NCBI GenBank assembly: GCA_045630765.1
Contig: JAZQTM010000093.1
Span: forward strand, 1-13,979
Origin: RGIG3009 sp045630765
Lineage (GTDB): Bacteria > Bacillota > Clostridia > Oscillospirales > Acutalibacteraceae
DNA length: 13,979 nt
Direction: 5' to 3'
Program-made: the position numbers and the translations under genes
The notes under the pieces: generated by a model
Told to the model about the DNA's origin: nothing
The model's database searches: none
Seen by the model: the letters and a program-made list of their open reading frames with translations, nothing else
Shown here: one piece after another, positions 7,076 to 13,774 of the stretch
Layout of the letters: each line of letters starts with the position of its first letter
Numbering within the stretch: position 1 is the first letter of the stretch

Positions 7076-7780
7076 ATGGGCGAACAACAAAACCAAATAT
7101 CCGAATCCGTGCGTCCCGCATCGGATTTGCAACAGGTGCTCAAGGATGTTGTGGAAAACGGTTCGGTTACCACGAGTAACGGGGAACATTGTCTGCATTG
7201 CTTGACGATCATTGGGCAGATTGAAGGACATTATGCGTTGCCGGGTGATAATAAGACAACAAAATATGAGCATGTTCTGCCACAGTTGGTAGCGATCGAA
7301 GAAAGTCAGGATATTGACGGTTTGCTTATCTTGCTCAACACGGTCGGTGGCGATATCGAAGCGGGATTGGCTTTGGCGGAACTCATCGCCGGTATGACCA
7401 AACCGACAGTTTCGTTGGTACTGGGCGGCGGTCATTCTATCGGGGTACCGTTAGCGGTATCTGCAAAACGGTCGTTTATTGCTCCGTCTGCTACGATGAC
7501 GATTCACCCGGTGCGTGTTAACGGCCTTGTTTTGGGCGTTCCGCAAGCCTTTGCACATTTTCAGCGAATGCAGGATCGAATCATTCGGTTTGTTACGGAG
7601 CATTCTTGTATTGAACACGATCAGTTTACCAACCTGTGTATGAATACCGATGAAATGACGACGGATATGGGGACGGTTTTGGACGGCAGGGAAGCCGTGT
7701 CGGTAGGATTGATCGACGAGATCGGTTCGTTATCACAAGCATTGTGCGCATTACACGATATGATTGAAAGCAGCCGTTAA
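7076..7780 (+). CDS. tepA: ClpP-like serine protease, TepA type
   Basis: ClpP/crotonase-fold serine peptidase (S14-like). In B. subtilis TepA is called translocation-enhancing protein and is encoded directly before spoIIIE, as here. It has 234 residues with no signal peptide, so it is probably cytosolic. The characteristic core is present: ILLNTVGGDIEAGLALAE (substrate-groove glycine-rich strand), VLGGGHSIGVPLAVSAK with the presumed nucleophile Ser121, and MTIHPVR with the presumed catalytic His144. The first 30-35 residues are polar and of uncertain structure. The ATG at 7076 has GGAGG at 7063-7067. In other Firmicutes this protein is proposed to degrade signal peptides or spore small acid-soluble proteins; which applies here is not visible. 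The family call is firm. Confidence 0.92.
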   Translation: MGEQQNQISESVRPASDLQQVLKDVVENGSVTTSNGEHCLHCLTIIGQIEGHYALPGDNKTTKYEHVLPQLVAIEESQDIDGLLILLNTVGGDIEAGLALAELIAGMTKPTVSLVLGGGHSIGVPLAVSAKRSFIAPSATMTIHPVRVNGLVLGVPQAFAHFQRMQDRIIRFVTEHSCIEHDQFTNLCMNTDEMTTDMGTVLDGREAVSVGLIDEIGSLSQALCALHDMIESSR

Positions 7781-7786
7781 CGGCTG
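7771..7786 (+). other. palindrome at the tepA stop
   Basis: CAGCCG-TTAA-CGGCTG spans the tepA TAA stop (7778-7780). The 6-bp stem has no T-tract, so it is not a terminator. ftsK starts 28 nt further on, consistent with cotranscription. Confidence 0.35.
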
Positions 7787-7813
7787 TTACATAATTCTAA
7801 GGGAGGGTCATTT

Positions 7814-10210
7814 GTGGCTCAAAAACGCAAGTCTTCTAAAAAAACTACAGCCTCACACGCCAAAGGAAGAACGGAGTCGAAGCAAAGTAAATCGACTTCG
7901 CAGAGCGCCAAAAATCAATCGGCTGCCGTATTACTGTTTGCCGGTGCGATCCTGTTGCTGTGCATCACCCTGATTGAAGGTGCCAGTCTGTGGGGTTGGT
8001 TACATAATTTGGTGCTTGGCTTGTTTGGTGTTTGTGCTTATCTGTTGCCCTTCTTGATTGGCTACGTGGCTGTTATGTGTGCATTAGAGCGGAATTACGG
8101 CAGCGTCAGAGGAAAGGTATGGCAGGCAATCGTATTGATCGTTGTCTTGGGCAGTACCATTCAGCTGTTCCGTATGGACGTGTCTAATATCGGTTATCTG
8201 GATACCATTCTGGACTCGTGGGAAGCGGGAAAAGAGAACCGCGGTGGCGGCGTAATGGGTGCTGTAATCGGATATGCTATGGAATATCTGTTTACCGATG
8301 TTGGTTCAAAAATTATTATGATTTTGGGAACTTGCGTCTTTTTAATGTTGGTAACGGGTACGCCTATTTTCACGCTGCTGCGTGCATTGTGGAAACCGGT
8401 TAAATCGACGAAGGAAACGATAGAAAATGCGATGGAAGCCGCAATGGATACGGCTGCGCAAAATGGTAAAACTGCCAAGATTGACGTAGAGCTTGGCGGC
8501 GGATATCCCGATGAGATCACCCGTGATTCGGTTATTGTCGCAGAGCCGGAAACCAAACGATCTGACAAAGGTGCCGCTCTGCAAAAAATGTCAGAGGAAT
8601 TGTATGCTGATTCCGAGGAAGACAAAGAGCCGCCGAAGGCTGAAGAGCCTGAAACCGAAACTGAAACTGAAACTGAACTCGAAAAACCGGTTGAGAAAAA
8701 GCAGGAAGAAGCGGATACGTATTGTTATCCGCCCTTGTCGTTGTTGAACGAGTCGAAATCTATGGACGAATGTGCTGCTGCGCGTGAGCAGACCGCTACC
8801 GCCGACTTGCTGATTCAAACGCTCAACGAGTTCGGTGTCAGTGCAAAAGTGATTGATATTTCTTGCGGTCCTACCGTAACGCGGTATGAATTACAGCCGA
8901 GCGCCGGTGTTAAGATTAGCCGTATTACGGGCCTTGCCGATGATATTGCGCTTCGTTTGGCAGCGACCGGCGTTCGTATTGAGGCGCCGATCCCGAATAA
9001 GGCGGCAATCGGTATTGAAGTGCCGAATAAGGTGAGCGGCTCCGTTTGCCTGCGTGATTTGATTGGCTCCAAAGATTTTGAAGACCCAAAAAGCAAGTTG
9101 AGAGTGGCACTCGGTAAAGATATCGGCGGACAGATCGTGTTGGCGGATCTTGCCAAAATGCCCCACTTGCTGATTGCCGGTACGACCGGTTCCGGTAAGT
9201 CGGTGTGTACGAACTCTATGATCCAAAGCGTCTTGTTCCGTGCTCGCCCGGAGGAAGTTCGCTTGCTTTTGATTGACCCGAAACAGGTAGAATTCGGCGT
9301 TTATAACGGTATTCCGCATTTGTTGGTTCCCGTTGTTACCGATCCCCGCAAGGCTTCAGGTGCGCTCGGTTGGGCTGTGAATGAAATGCTTCGTCGTTAC
9401 AAGCTGTTTGCTGAAAACAGTGTGCGTGACTTGACGGCGTATAATGAGGCGGCTAAAACAAGTGATACACTTGAGGTGTTACCGCAGATCTTAATAATTA
9501 TCGATGAGTTGGCGGATTTGATGATGGTTGCCGCTAACGAGGTTGAAAGCAATATTTGCCGTTTGGCGCAGATGGCACGTGCGGCGGGTATGCACTTGGT
9601 AATTGCTACACAACGTCCGTCGGTTGACGTTATCACCGGTTTGATCAAAGCCAACATTCCGTCGCGTTTGGCATTGACTGTGGCGTCGGCGGTTGACTCC
9701 CGTACCATTCTCGATACCGGTGGTGCAGAAAAACTACTCGGAAAAGGCGATATGTTGTTTATGCCGGTTGGTTTTGCGAAACCGATGCGTGTTCAGGGGT
9801 GCTTTGTTGGTAACCGCGAGGTGGAATCGGTTGTTGATTTCTTGAAATCTACCGAATCACAACAGTATGACGAAGCGGTTATCGAGGAAATTAATCGTCA
9901 AGCAGAAGCGGCGGAGAAATCCTCCAAATCTACCGGAGATGCCGACGAAGGAGCAACCGGCGGTGGGGACGAGATGCTGCCGCAGGCGATTGAAGTGGTG
10001 GTCGAAGCCGGAATGGCGTCCACCTCTTTGCTGCAAAGACGTTTACGTTTAGGGTATGCGCGTGCAGGGCGTATTATAGACGAAATGGAACAACGCGGTA
10101 TCGTTGGCCCTCATGAGGGCAGTAAACCTCGTCAGGTCTTGATTACGCGCCAGCAATGGTTGGAAATGAATATGAATCGTGCAGATGACGATGCGGTCGT
10201 CGAGGAATAA
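7814..10210 (+). CDS. ftsK: DNA translocase FtsK/SpoIIIE
   Basis: Hexameric ATP-driven DNA pump at the division septum that moves chromosomal DNA into the proper compartment. It has 798 residues. There is a basic N-terminus (1-35), then about four membrane segments (near 36-56, 66-90, 100-120 and 143-187), then an acidic linker (about 250-310) containing an ET dipeptide repeat. The motor follows, with Walker A GTTGSGKS at 456-463 and Walker B IIIDELADLM (Asp564-Glu565). A C-terminal winged-helix gamma domain (about 720-785, with ARAGRIIDEMEQRGIVGP and KPRQVLI) reads orienting DNA sequences. The GTG start at 7814 has GGGAGGG 6 nt upstream. It follows tepA as spoIIIE does in B. subtilis and is followed after only 3 nt by the MBL gene. 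Whether it serves vegetative division, sporulation or both cannot be told from sequence. Confidence 0.97.
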   Translation: MAQKRKSSKKTTASHAKGRTESKQSKSTSQSAKNQSAAVLLFAGAILLLCITLIEGASLWGWLHNLVLGLFGVCAYLLPFLIGYVAVMCALERNYGSVRGKVWQAIVLIVVLGSTIQLFRMDVSNIGYLDTILDSWEAGKENRGGGVMGAVIGYAMEYLFTDVGSKIIMILGTCVFLMLVTGTPIFTLLRALWKPVKSTKETIENAMEAAMDTAAQNGKTAKIDVELGGGYPDEITRDSVIVAEPETKRSDKGAALQKMSEELYADSEEDKEPPKAEEPETETETETELEKPVEKKQEEADTYCYPPLSLLNESKSMDECAAAREQTATADLLIQTLNEFGVSAKVIDISCGPTVTRYELQPSAGVKISRITGLADDIALRLAATGVRIEAPIPNKAAIGIEVPNKVSGSVCLRDLIGSKDFEDPKSKLRVALGKDIGGQIVLADLAKMPHLLIAGTTGSGKSVCTNSMIQSVLFRARPEEVRLLLIDPKQVEFGVYNGIPHLLVPVVTDPRKASGALGWAVNEMLRRYKLFAENSVRDLTAYNEAAKTSDTLEVLPQILIIIDELADLMMVAANEVESNICRLAQMARAAGMHLVIATQRPSVDVITGLIKANIPSRLALTVASAVDSRTILDTGGAEKLLGKGDMLFMPVGFAKPMRVQGCFVGNREVESVVDFLKSTESQQYDEAVIEEINRQAEAAEKSSKSTGDADEGATGGGDEMLPQAIEVVVEAGMASTSLLQRRLRLGYARAGRIIDEMEQRGIVGPHEGSKPRQVLITRQQWLEMNMNRADDDAVVEE
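8651..8680 (+). repeat. GAAACY tandem hexamer repeat in ftsK linker
   Basis: Five near-identical hexamers (GAAACC, three GAAACT, GAACTC) encode alternating Glu-Thr in the acidic FtsK linker. This in-frame microsatellite can change linker length by two residues per unit without breaking the protein. Confidence 0.75.
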
Positions 10211-10213
10211 ACG

Positions 10214-11170
10214 ATGGCAAAGCGAAAACGCAGCAGTAAAGCAACGCGTTATCGTAACCGTATAACGCTGGCAAGTGCCGTTTTGTCTGTTATTGTCTTG
10301 TGCGTGCTGATAACGGTAAACGGCTCACTTCAGTTGCCGTTTCTGCCAACGTGGGAGAGCCTTTACAATGCAGTGGGGCTACATAGTTCTCCTCCACCGG
10401 AGGGTGAGTTACGCGTAACGGTGTTGGATGTCGGCAATGCAGATTGTATTTTACTTCAAAACGGCGAGAAAAACGCTTTGATCGATGCCGGTGAGAATAA
10501 TGATGACGATGCGGTACTCTCTGCGTTAAAGAACGCAGGGGTTACCAAATTGGATTATGTAATCGCGACACATGCCGATGCCGATCACATCGGTGGTATG
10601 GATACGGTGATTCGTAATATTCCCATCGACACCTTTTTGATGTCTTTTATGCCGAAAGGTCATACACCGACAACACGTACCTATGAGCGTATGTTGGAGG
10701 CAATGGTGGATTGCAACGTGTTTCCTACTGAAGCGGAACACGGCGCGGTTTATTCTTTCGGTGAAGCCACTATCACGATTTTAAGCGGATTGAGTGATTA
10801 TACCGACACGAACGATCAATCGGTCGTTTGCCTGGTGTCACACGGGGAAATGGATTTTCTGTTCACGGGAGATGCCGGCAAAGAGGTCGAATGTGAAATT
10901 CTTAATGCTGTTCCCACGTTGGATGTTGAGGTGCTCAAGGTTGGGCACCACGGAAGTTCTACCTCCAGCGACGGCAGCTTTATCCGTCATATATCTCCGG
11001 ATATTGCAGTGATTACCTGTGGGTATAATAATTCTTACAATCATCCTCATTCCGTGACGTTGCAAACACTCAAGCGGAATGCGGTTGAGGTGTATCGCAG
11101 TGATCTAAATGGTAAGATCGTACTTACCAGTGACGGCACAACCGTTACCGTCAAGACGGAAAAAGAATAG
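10214..11170 (+). CDS. membrane-anchored ComEC-like metallo-beta-lactamase-fold hydrolase
   Basis: 318-residue MBL-fold protein resembling the C-terminal hydrolase domain of the DNA-uptake protein ComEC, but free-standing. It has a basic N-terminus (1-19), then one hydrophobic segment (about 20-38), probably a signal anchor that places the enzyme outside the cell. Then come the MBL motifs: LDVGNADCILLQ, the metal site THADADHIGGMD (His120, Asp122, Asp124, His125), LFTGDAGKEVE, LKVGHHGSSTSS and a C-terminal NHPHS. Such proteins are presumed nucleases or phosphodiesterases, but the substrate is unknown. The ATG lies 3 nt after the ftsK stop, with GAGG inside the ftsK end, so the two are tightly coupled. 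The next gene is DUF3006, a frequent neighbour of this type of MBL protein. No ComEC channel region is present. Confidence 0.9.
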   Translation: MAKRKRSSKATRYRNRITLASAVLSVIVLCVLITVNGSLQLPFLPTWESLYNAVGLHSSPPPEGELRVTVLDVGNADCILLQNGEKNALIDAGENNDDDAVLSALKNAGVTKLDYVIATHADADHIGGMDTVIRNIPIDTFLMSFMPKGHTPTTRTYERMLEAMVDCNVFPTEAEHGAVYSFGEATITILSGLSDYTDTNDQSVVCLVSHGEMDFLFTGDAGKEVECEILNAVPTLDVEVLKVGHHGSSTSSDGSFIRHISPDIAVITCGYNNSYNHPHSVTLQTLKRNAVEVYRSDLNGKIVLTSDGTTVTVKTEKE

Positions 11171-11182
11171 AGGTGGACATCA

Positions 11183-11410
11183 GTGCGGTATGCTATTGAT
11201 CGATTTGAAGGTAAACAAGCGGTACTGCAGGATGATAATGGTAGTTGTCTTGTTGTTGATAAAAGTTTGCTGCCACCTGACGTGGAGCAAGGTGACGTTT
11301 TAGCGTACTGTGATGGACGCTACTGCCACAATCGTGCGGAAACCTCTGCTCGACGTGATAAACTGTATCGTCTTGAACAATTATTACGAGGAAAAGGAAA
11401 GGATGCATAA
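11183..11410 (+). CDS. DUF3006-family small protein
   Basis: 75-residue cytosolic protein. MRYAIDRFEG at the start, followed by QAVLQDDNG and LPPDVEQGDVLAY, is the typical DUF3006 pattern: a small beta-rich domain opening with an 'IDRFEG/ILE' strand. The C-terminal half is charged (RRDKLYRLEQLLRGKGKDA). The GTG start at 11183 has AGAGGTGG just upstream. It begins 12 nt after the MBL hydrolase stop. DUF3006 proteins commonly accompany ComEC-like MBL hydrolases, which suggests a partner or regulator of that enzyme, but the function is not known. Confidence 0.82.
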   Translation: MRYAIDRFEGKQAVLQDDNGSCLVVDKSLLPPDVEQGDVLAYCDGRYCHNRAETSARRDKLYRLEQLLRGKGKDA

Positions 11411-11412
11411 CT

Positions 11413-11574
11413 ATGAAAAAAATCTGGGCAATTTTAGCGGGTGCGGCTGCTGTTACGGCTGCAGCAGTTTATTTGAACAATAAGAAAAAACAGAACACGA
11501 TGCTTGTTTCGCAGGAGTTTGACGAGGAATCGCCCGAAAACGACGAGGAACAAGCCGCGGTTGAGCAAGAATGA
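11413..11574 (+). CDS. 53-aa single-span acidic small protein
   Basis: Short gene with ATG at 11413, two bases after the DUF3006 stop, with AAGGA about 10 nt upstream. The product begins MKKIWAILAGAAAVTAAAVYL, one membrane segment with a positive N-terminus (residues 4-21). This is followed by NNKKKQN and a strongly acidic tail of about 25 residues containing EFDEESPENDEEQ. Its stop overlaps the tcdA start (ATGA, 11571-11574). The position, membrane segment and coupling argue for a real gene. It could be a small membrane protein or, less likely, a secreted acidic peptide. I do not recognise a family. Confidence 0.7.
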   Translation: MKKIWAILAGAAAVTAAAVYLNNKKKQNTMLVSQEFDEESPENDEEQAAVEQE

Positions 11575-12266
11575 GTAACGAAGCGTTTTCCCGTACAGAA
11601 CAGTTGCTTGGCTCTGATGCGATGCAGCGACTTTCGGCGGCGCGTGTTGCAGTTTTTGGCATCGGCGGTGTCGGTGGCTATGTTGCGGAGGCGCTTGCGC
11701 GTAGCGGCGTGGGCGCACTGGATCTGTTCGATAACGATACCGTTTGCGAAAGCAATCTGAATCGTCAAATCATCGCTTTACACAGTACCATTGGTCAGTA
11801 TAAAGTGGATGCTATGAAAGCGCGTATTGCTGATATTGCACCCGCCGTAAAGGTGGAAACGCACCGCTGCTTTTATATGCCGGACAACGCTGACGAATAC
11901 CCTTTTGACGACTATGACTACGTTGTCGATGCAGTGGACACCGTCACGGCAAAACTGACGATTATTGAACGTGCTGAAAAAGCAGGGGTGCCGGTAATCA
12001 GTTGTATGGGTACGGGGAATAAGTTGGATCCGTCGCAACTGAAAATTGCGGATATTTCCAAAACATCGGTTTGTCCGCTTGCCCGCGTGGTGCGTCGCGA
12101 ATTGCGTGCGCGGGGTATTGCTCACGTCAAGGTGGCGTATTCAACAGAAGAGCCGGTGAAGTCAGATACCGCCACACGTACTCCCGCAAGTGTTACGTTT
12201 GTGCCTGCGTCTGCAGGATTGTTGATAGCAAGTGAAGTGGTACGTACTTTAATAAAAAAGAGCTGA
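11571..12266 (+). CDS. tcdA: tRNA threonylcarbamoyladenosine dehydratase (ThiF/E1-like)
   Basis: Cytosolic enzyme that uses ATP to dehydrate t6A37 of ANN-decoding tRNAs to the cyclic form ct6A. It has 231 residues, a little shorter than E. coli TcdA. The Rossmann ATP site is VAVFGIGGVGGYVAEALARS (glycines 30-36), followed by LFDNDTV and the family motif SNLNRQIIAL. After these come DYVVDAVDTVTAKL, ISCMGTGNKLDP, VCPLARVVRRELRARGI and YSTEEP, all typical of the TcdA branch rather than ThiF or MoeB. No CXXC zinc pairs were seen. The ATG overlaps the stop of the small membrane protein, indicating translational coupling. Its TGA falls within the left arm of the following terminator. Confidence 0.94.
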   Translation: MSNEAFSRTEQLLGSDAMQRLSAARVAVFGIGGVGGYVAEALARSGVGALDLFDNDTVCESNLNRQIIALHSTIGQYKVDAMKARIADIAPAVKVETHRCFYMPDNADEYPFDDYDYVVDAVDTVTAKLTIIERAEKAGVPVISCMGTGNKLDPSQLKIADISKTSVCPLARVVRRELRARGIAHVKVAYSTEEPVKSDTATRTPASVTFVPASAGLLIASEVVRTLIKKS

Positions 12267-12290
12267 ATGCCGAAGCATTCAGCTCTTTTT
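12255..12290. terminator. bidirectional intrinsic terminator
   Basis: AAAAAGAGCTGAATGC (12255-12270), loop CGAA, GCATTCAGCTCTTTTT (12275-12290): a perfect 16-bp repeat with A and T runs. It ends the tepA-tcdA operon on the plus strand and the cysteine-rich gene on the minus strand. Confidence 0.94.
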
Positions 12291-12291
12291 G

Positions 12292-13086
12292 TTAACAACC
12301 GCAGTGGTCGTCGCCCTTCGGCGGGAAAAACTCGTCAACAGGGAAACACATTTTTTTGAACATATCGCACGGGTTTTCGGTGTTCGGGCAGCATTCCTTC
12401 GTCGGCATACAGAAGTCGTAAATCGGCATCAACATTTGCACGTTGCGAATGAGCTGAACAATGGTGAAGATGCCTAAGGTAACCAAAACGACCTTTTCGG
12501 TATCGTTGTCAACAAAACAACCGCCGAACCGTTCGCATACGCTTACAGGAATAGCAGATGCACAGCAATCGCACCGACAACCAAAGTTGCATTTCTCAAC
12601 CAACCGTGCAGACAGCACGACGGGCTCTGCAATCTGAACGGTGCATCGCGGCATATTTTGCGTCGGCATTTCCTGACGGTCACAGTGATCGGGGCTGAAC
12701 TCGCTGGCAAATACTTTTACATTGCCTTCGCTGCCGAACAGGATGACCTTTTTCTGGAACACGGCAACACCGTCGATTTGACAGCAGCCGCTTCCGTGAC
12801 CTGCATATACCTCTACCGTTACCTTAAAGAAGAACGTGAGGTCGCAGGAATAATAGCCATGATTAAAGGGAAGAGCTTCCACGTCGATGTAGGTGGACAA
12901 GACTTCTGCCTTTTTGGCTCGGATACTGACGGCATGGTCGATCACCATTTGATCGCGTTCTGTAAAAAATACGCGCAGATCTTCCAGGCAATCTTTATCC
13001 GAACAAGAATCGTATACTCGTCCGGCATCCACACAAACGGCATCTTTACATCCGCTGTTTTGCATGTACTTGTTGTTATCAGCCAT
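12292..13086 (-). CDS. cysteine-rich conserved clostridial protein of unknown function
   Basis: 264 residues from ATG at 13086, chosen because AGGAGG lies 7 nt upstream; the longer in-frame ATG at 13125 lacks a site. It has 23 cysteines (about 9%), including CC and CxC clusters: GCCQ, KCNFGCRCDCC and a C-terminal GDDHCGC. No signal peptide. The start MADNNKYMQNSGCKDAVC and the stretch VYDSCSDKDCLEDLRVFF resemble hypothetical proteins I recall from gut Clostridia, but I cannot name a family. A moderately hydrophobic stretch (VVLVTLGIFTIVQLI) lies near residue 205. Possible roles: a spore-coat or other disulphide- or metal-bound structural protein; this is inference only. It lies downstream of an XRE gene and is separated from it by a large hairpin that includes its ribosome binding site. 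Confidence 0.85.
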   Translation of the reverse strand: MADNNKYMQNSGCKDAVCVDAGRVYDSCSDKDCLEDLRVFFTERDQMVIDHAVSIRAKKAEVLSTYIDVEALPFNHGYYSCDLTFFFKVTVEVYAGHGSGCCQIDGVAVFQKKVILFGSEGNVKVFASEFSPDHCDRQEMPTQNMPRCTVQIAEPVVLSARLVEKCNFGCRCDCCASAIPVSVCERFGGCFVDNDTEKVVLVTLGIFTIVQLIRNVQMLMPIYDFCMPTKECCPNTENPCDMFKKMCFPVDEFFPPKGDDHCGC

Positions 13087-13169
13087 TAAAAATCCTCCTA
13101 TGTCTATGATGATAGGGGATGCCATTAGTGTAATGGTAACCCTTCACTGTCATCATATGACGTAGGAGG
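13087..13169 (-). promoter_or_regulatory. 76-bp inverted repeat (terminator-like) masking the downstream RBS
   Basis: Imperfect inverted repeat between 13094-13117 and 13144-13169. On the minus strand CCTCCTACGTCATATGATGA pairs with TCATCATAGACATAGGAGG with one bulge and one mismatch. An inner CCATTA-CAC-TAATGG stem sits near the tip. The right arm is followed by ATTTTT and contains AGGAGG, the ribosome binding site of the cysteine-rich gene. It may terminate the XRE transcript, block translation of read-through RNA, or act as a cis-regulatory hairpin. A TATGAT (-10-like, plus 13152-13157) lies in the left arm, with a poor -35. Confidence 0.7.
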
Positions 13170-13178
13170 TTTTATGTG

Positions 13179-13607
13179 CTATGCTTTTTCGAAGTGTTCC
13201 TCGGTTTCGTCGGGAATCCCCAGCGCTTGATTGATCAAAGCTTGTAATTCGGGATGTTGGCGATAGGCATCAATCAAAAGCACCTCGTGGTCCGTTAACG
13301 TCGGTTTAGGCAACAAAGAGGCGGGTACGCCACCATCGCGAAAGACGAAGTGGCGGTTGGTGCTACGATCCTCGAGAAGCTTTCGTAAGGGATACGCCGC
13401 ATCTCCGTTCAACAGATAGTCCAAGGACACATCAAAATATTCGGCAATCTTTTTGGCTATGTTCATACGGGGAGGCGTATCGATGCCTTGCTTGTAGTTC
13501 TTATACCAGTTTGATACCGTTCCTTTGCTGAATCCGATTTCTTGACTGGCTTTGGTAGGAGTAATTTGCTTGCTATCACATAACGCTTTGAATCGTTCAA
13601 AAAACAT
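13179..13607 (-). CDS. XRE-family transcriptional regulator
   Basis: 142-residue soluble DNA-binding protein. The N-terminal Cro/C1 helix-turn-helix spans about residues 3-68: TPTKASQEIGFSKGTVSNW contains the turn and recognition helix, followed by PPRMNIAKKIAEYFDVSLDYLLNG. The C-terminal half has a helical segment, LTDHEVLLIDAYRQHPELQA, common in this regulator type and possibly for multimerisation. I chose ATG at 13607 because GGAGG lies 7 nt upstream; an in-frame ATG at 13631 has none. It is divergent from the DUF6514-like gene, and a palindrome lies in that gene's promoter spacer, so it probably represses that promoter and perhaps its own. The cysteine-rich gene follows on the same strand. 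Confidence 0.9.
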   Translation of the reverse strand: MFFERFKALCDSKQITPTKASQEIGFSKGTVSNWYKNYKQGIDTPPRMNIAKKIAEYFDVSLDYLLNGDAAYPLRKLLEDRSTNRHFVFRDGGVPASLLPKPTLTDHEVLLIDAYRQHPELQALINQALGIPDETEEHFEKA

Positions 13608-13638
13608 ACATACACCTCCAAAATTTTTCAAAAAGCGC

Positions 13639-13667
13639 TTGACAAGTTCAAAATAATGAACTATAAT
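13639..13667 (+). promoter_or_regulatory. consensus promoter with palindromic operator in the spacer
   Basis: TTGACA (13639-13644), 17 nt, TATAAT (13662-13667): perfect hexamers and spacing. The spacer contains AGTTCA (13645-13650), six bases, TGAACT (13657-13662), a perfect palindrome, and a third half-site TGAACT recurs at 13688-13693. A repressor bound here would block RNA polymerase; the divergent XRE protein is the natural candidate. Transcription would start near 13674, leaving a roughly 100-nt leader before the GTG at 13775. Confidence 0.82.
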
Positions 13668-13686
13668 GGTTAAAAAGAGCGATATA

Positions 13687-13715
13687 TTGAACTTGCGCAG
13701 TTAGTAAACTATATA
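13687..13715 (+). promoter_or_regulatory. possible second, weaker promoter
   Basis: TTGAAC (13687-13692), 17 nt, TATATA (13710-13715), four matches each to the consensus. It overlaps the third TGAACT half-site. It may instead be only AT-rich leader sequence. Confidence 0.25.
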
Positions 13716-13774
13716 TACAACAATAATATCACAAAAAAGTTTAGGATTCAACTATCTTTTTGGAGGCGAAGTCT

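Noticed and set aside
8815..9319. Overlapping minus-strand frames of 113 and 142 codons
   Set aside because: They are antisense to the FtsK motor domain; no motif, start context or promoter supports them.
12658..13089. 143-codon frame on the plus strand
   Set aside because: It is antisense to the cysteine-rich gene, which has the better ribosome binding site and a clustered cysteine pattern.
13094..13169. Inverted repeat as a MITE or other small mobile element
   Set aside because: There is no target-site duplication and no second copy in the window, and the arms coincide with a functional ribosome binding site, which favours a regulatory hairpin.
13174..13230. 18-codon frame on the plus strand preceded by AGGAGG
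   Set aside because: The AGGAGG is the mirror arm of the inverted repeat. The frame is antisense to the XRE C-terminus and no promoter was found, so a gene here is unlikely.
13608..13700. Promoter for the minus-strand XRE gene
   Set aside because: I looked for minus-strand hexamers (for example TATAGT and TATTTT near 13650-13665) but none had an acceptable -35, so no promoter is called.
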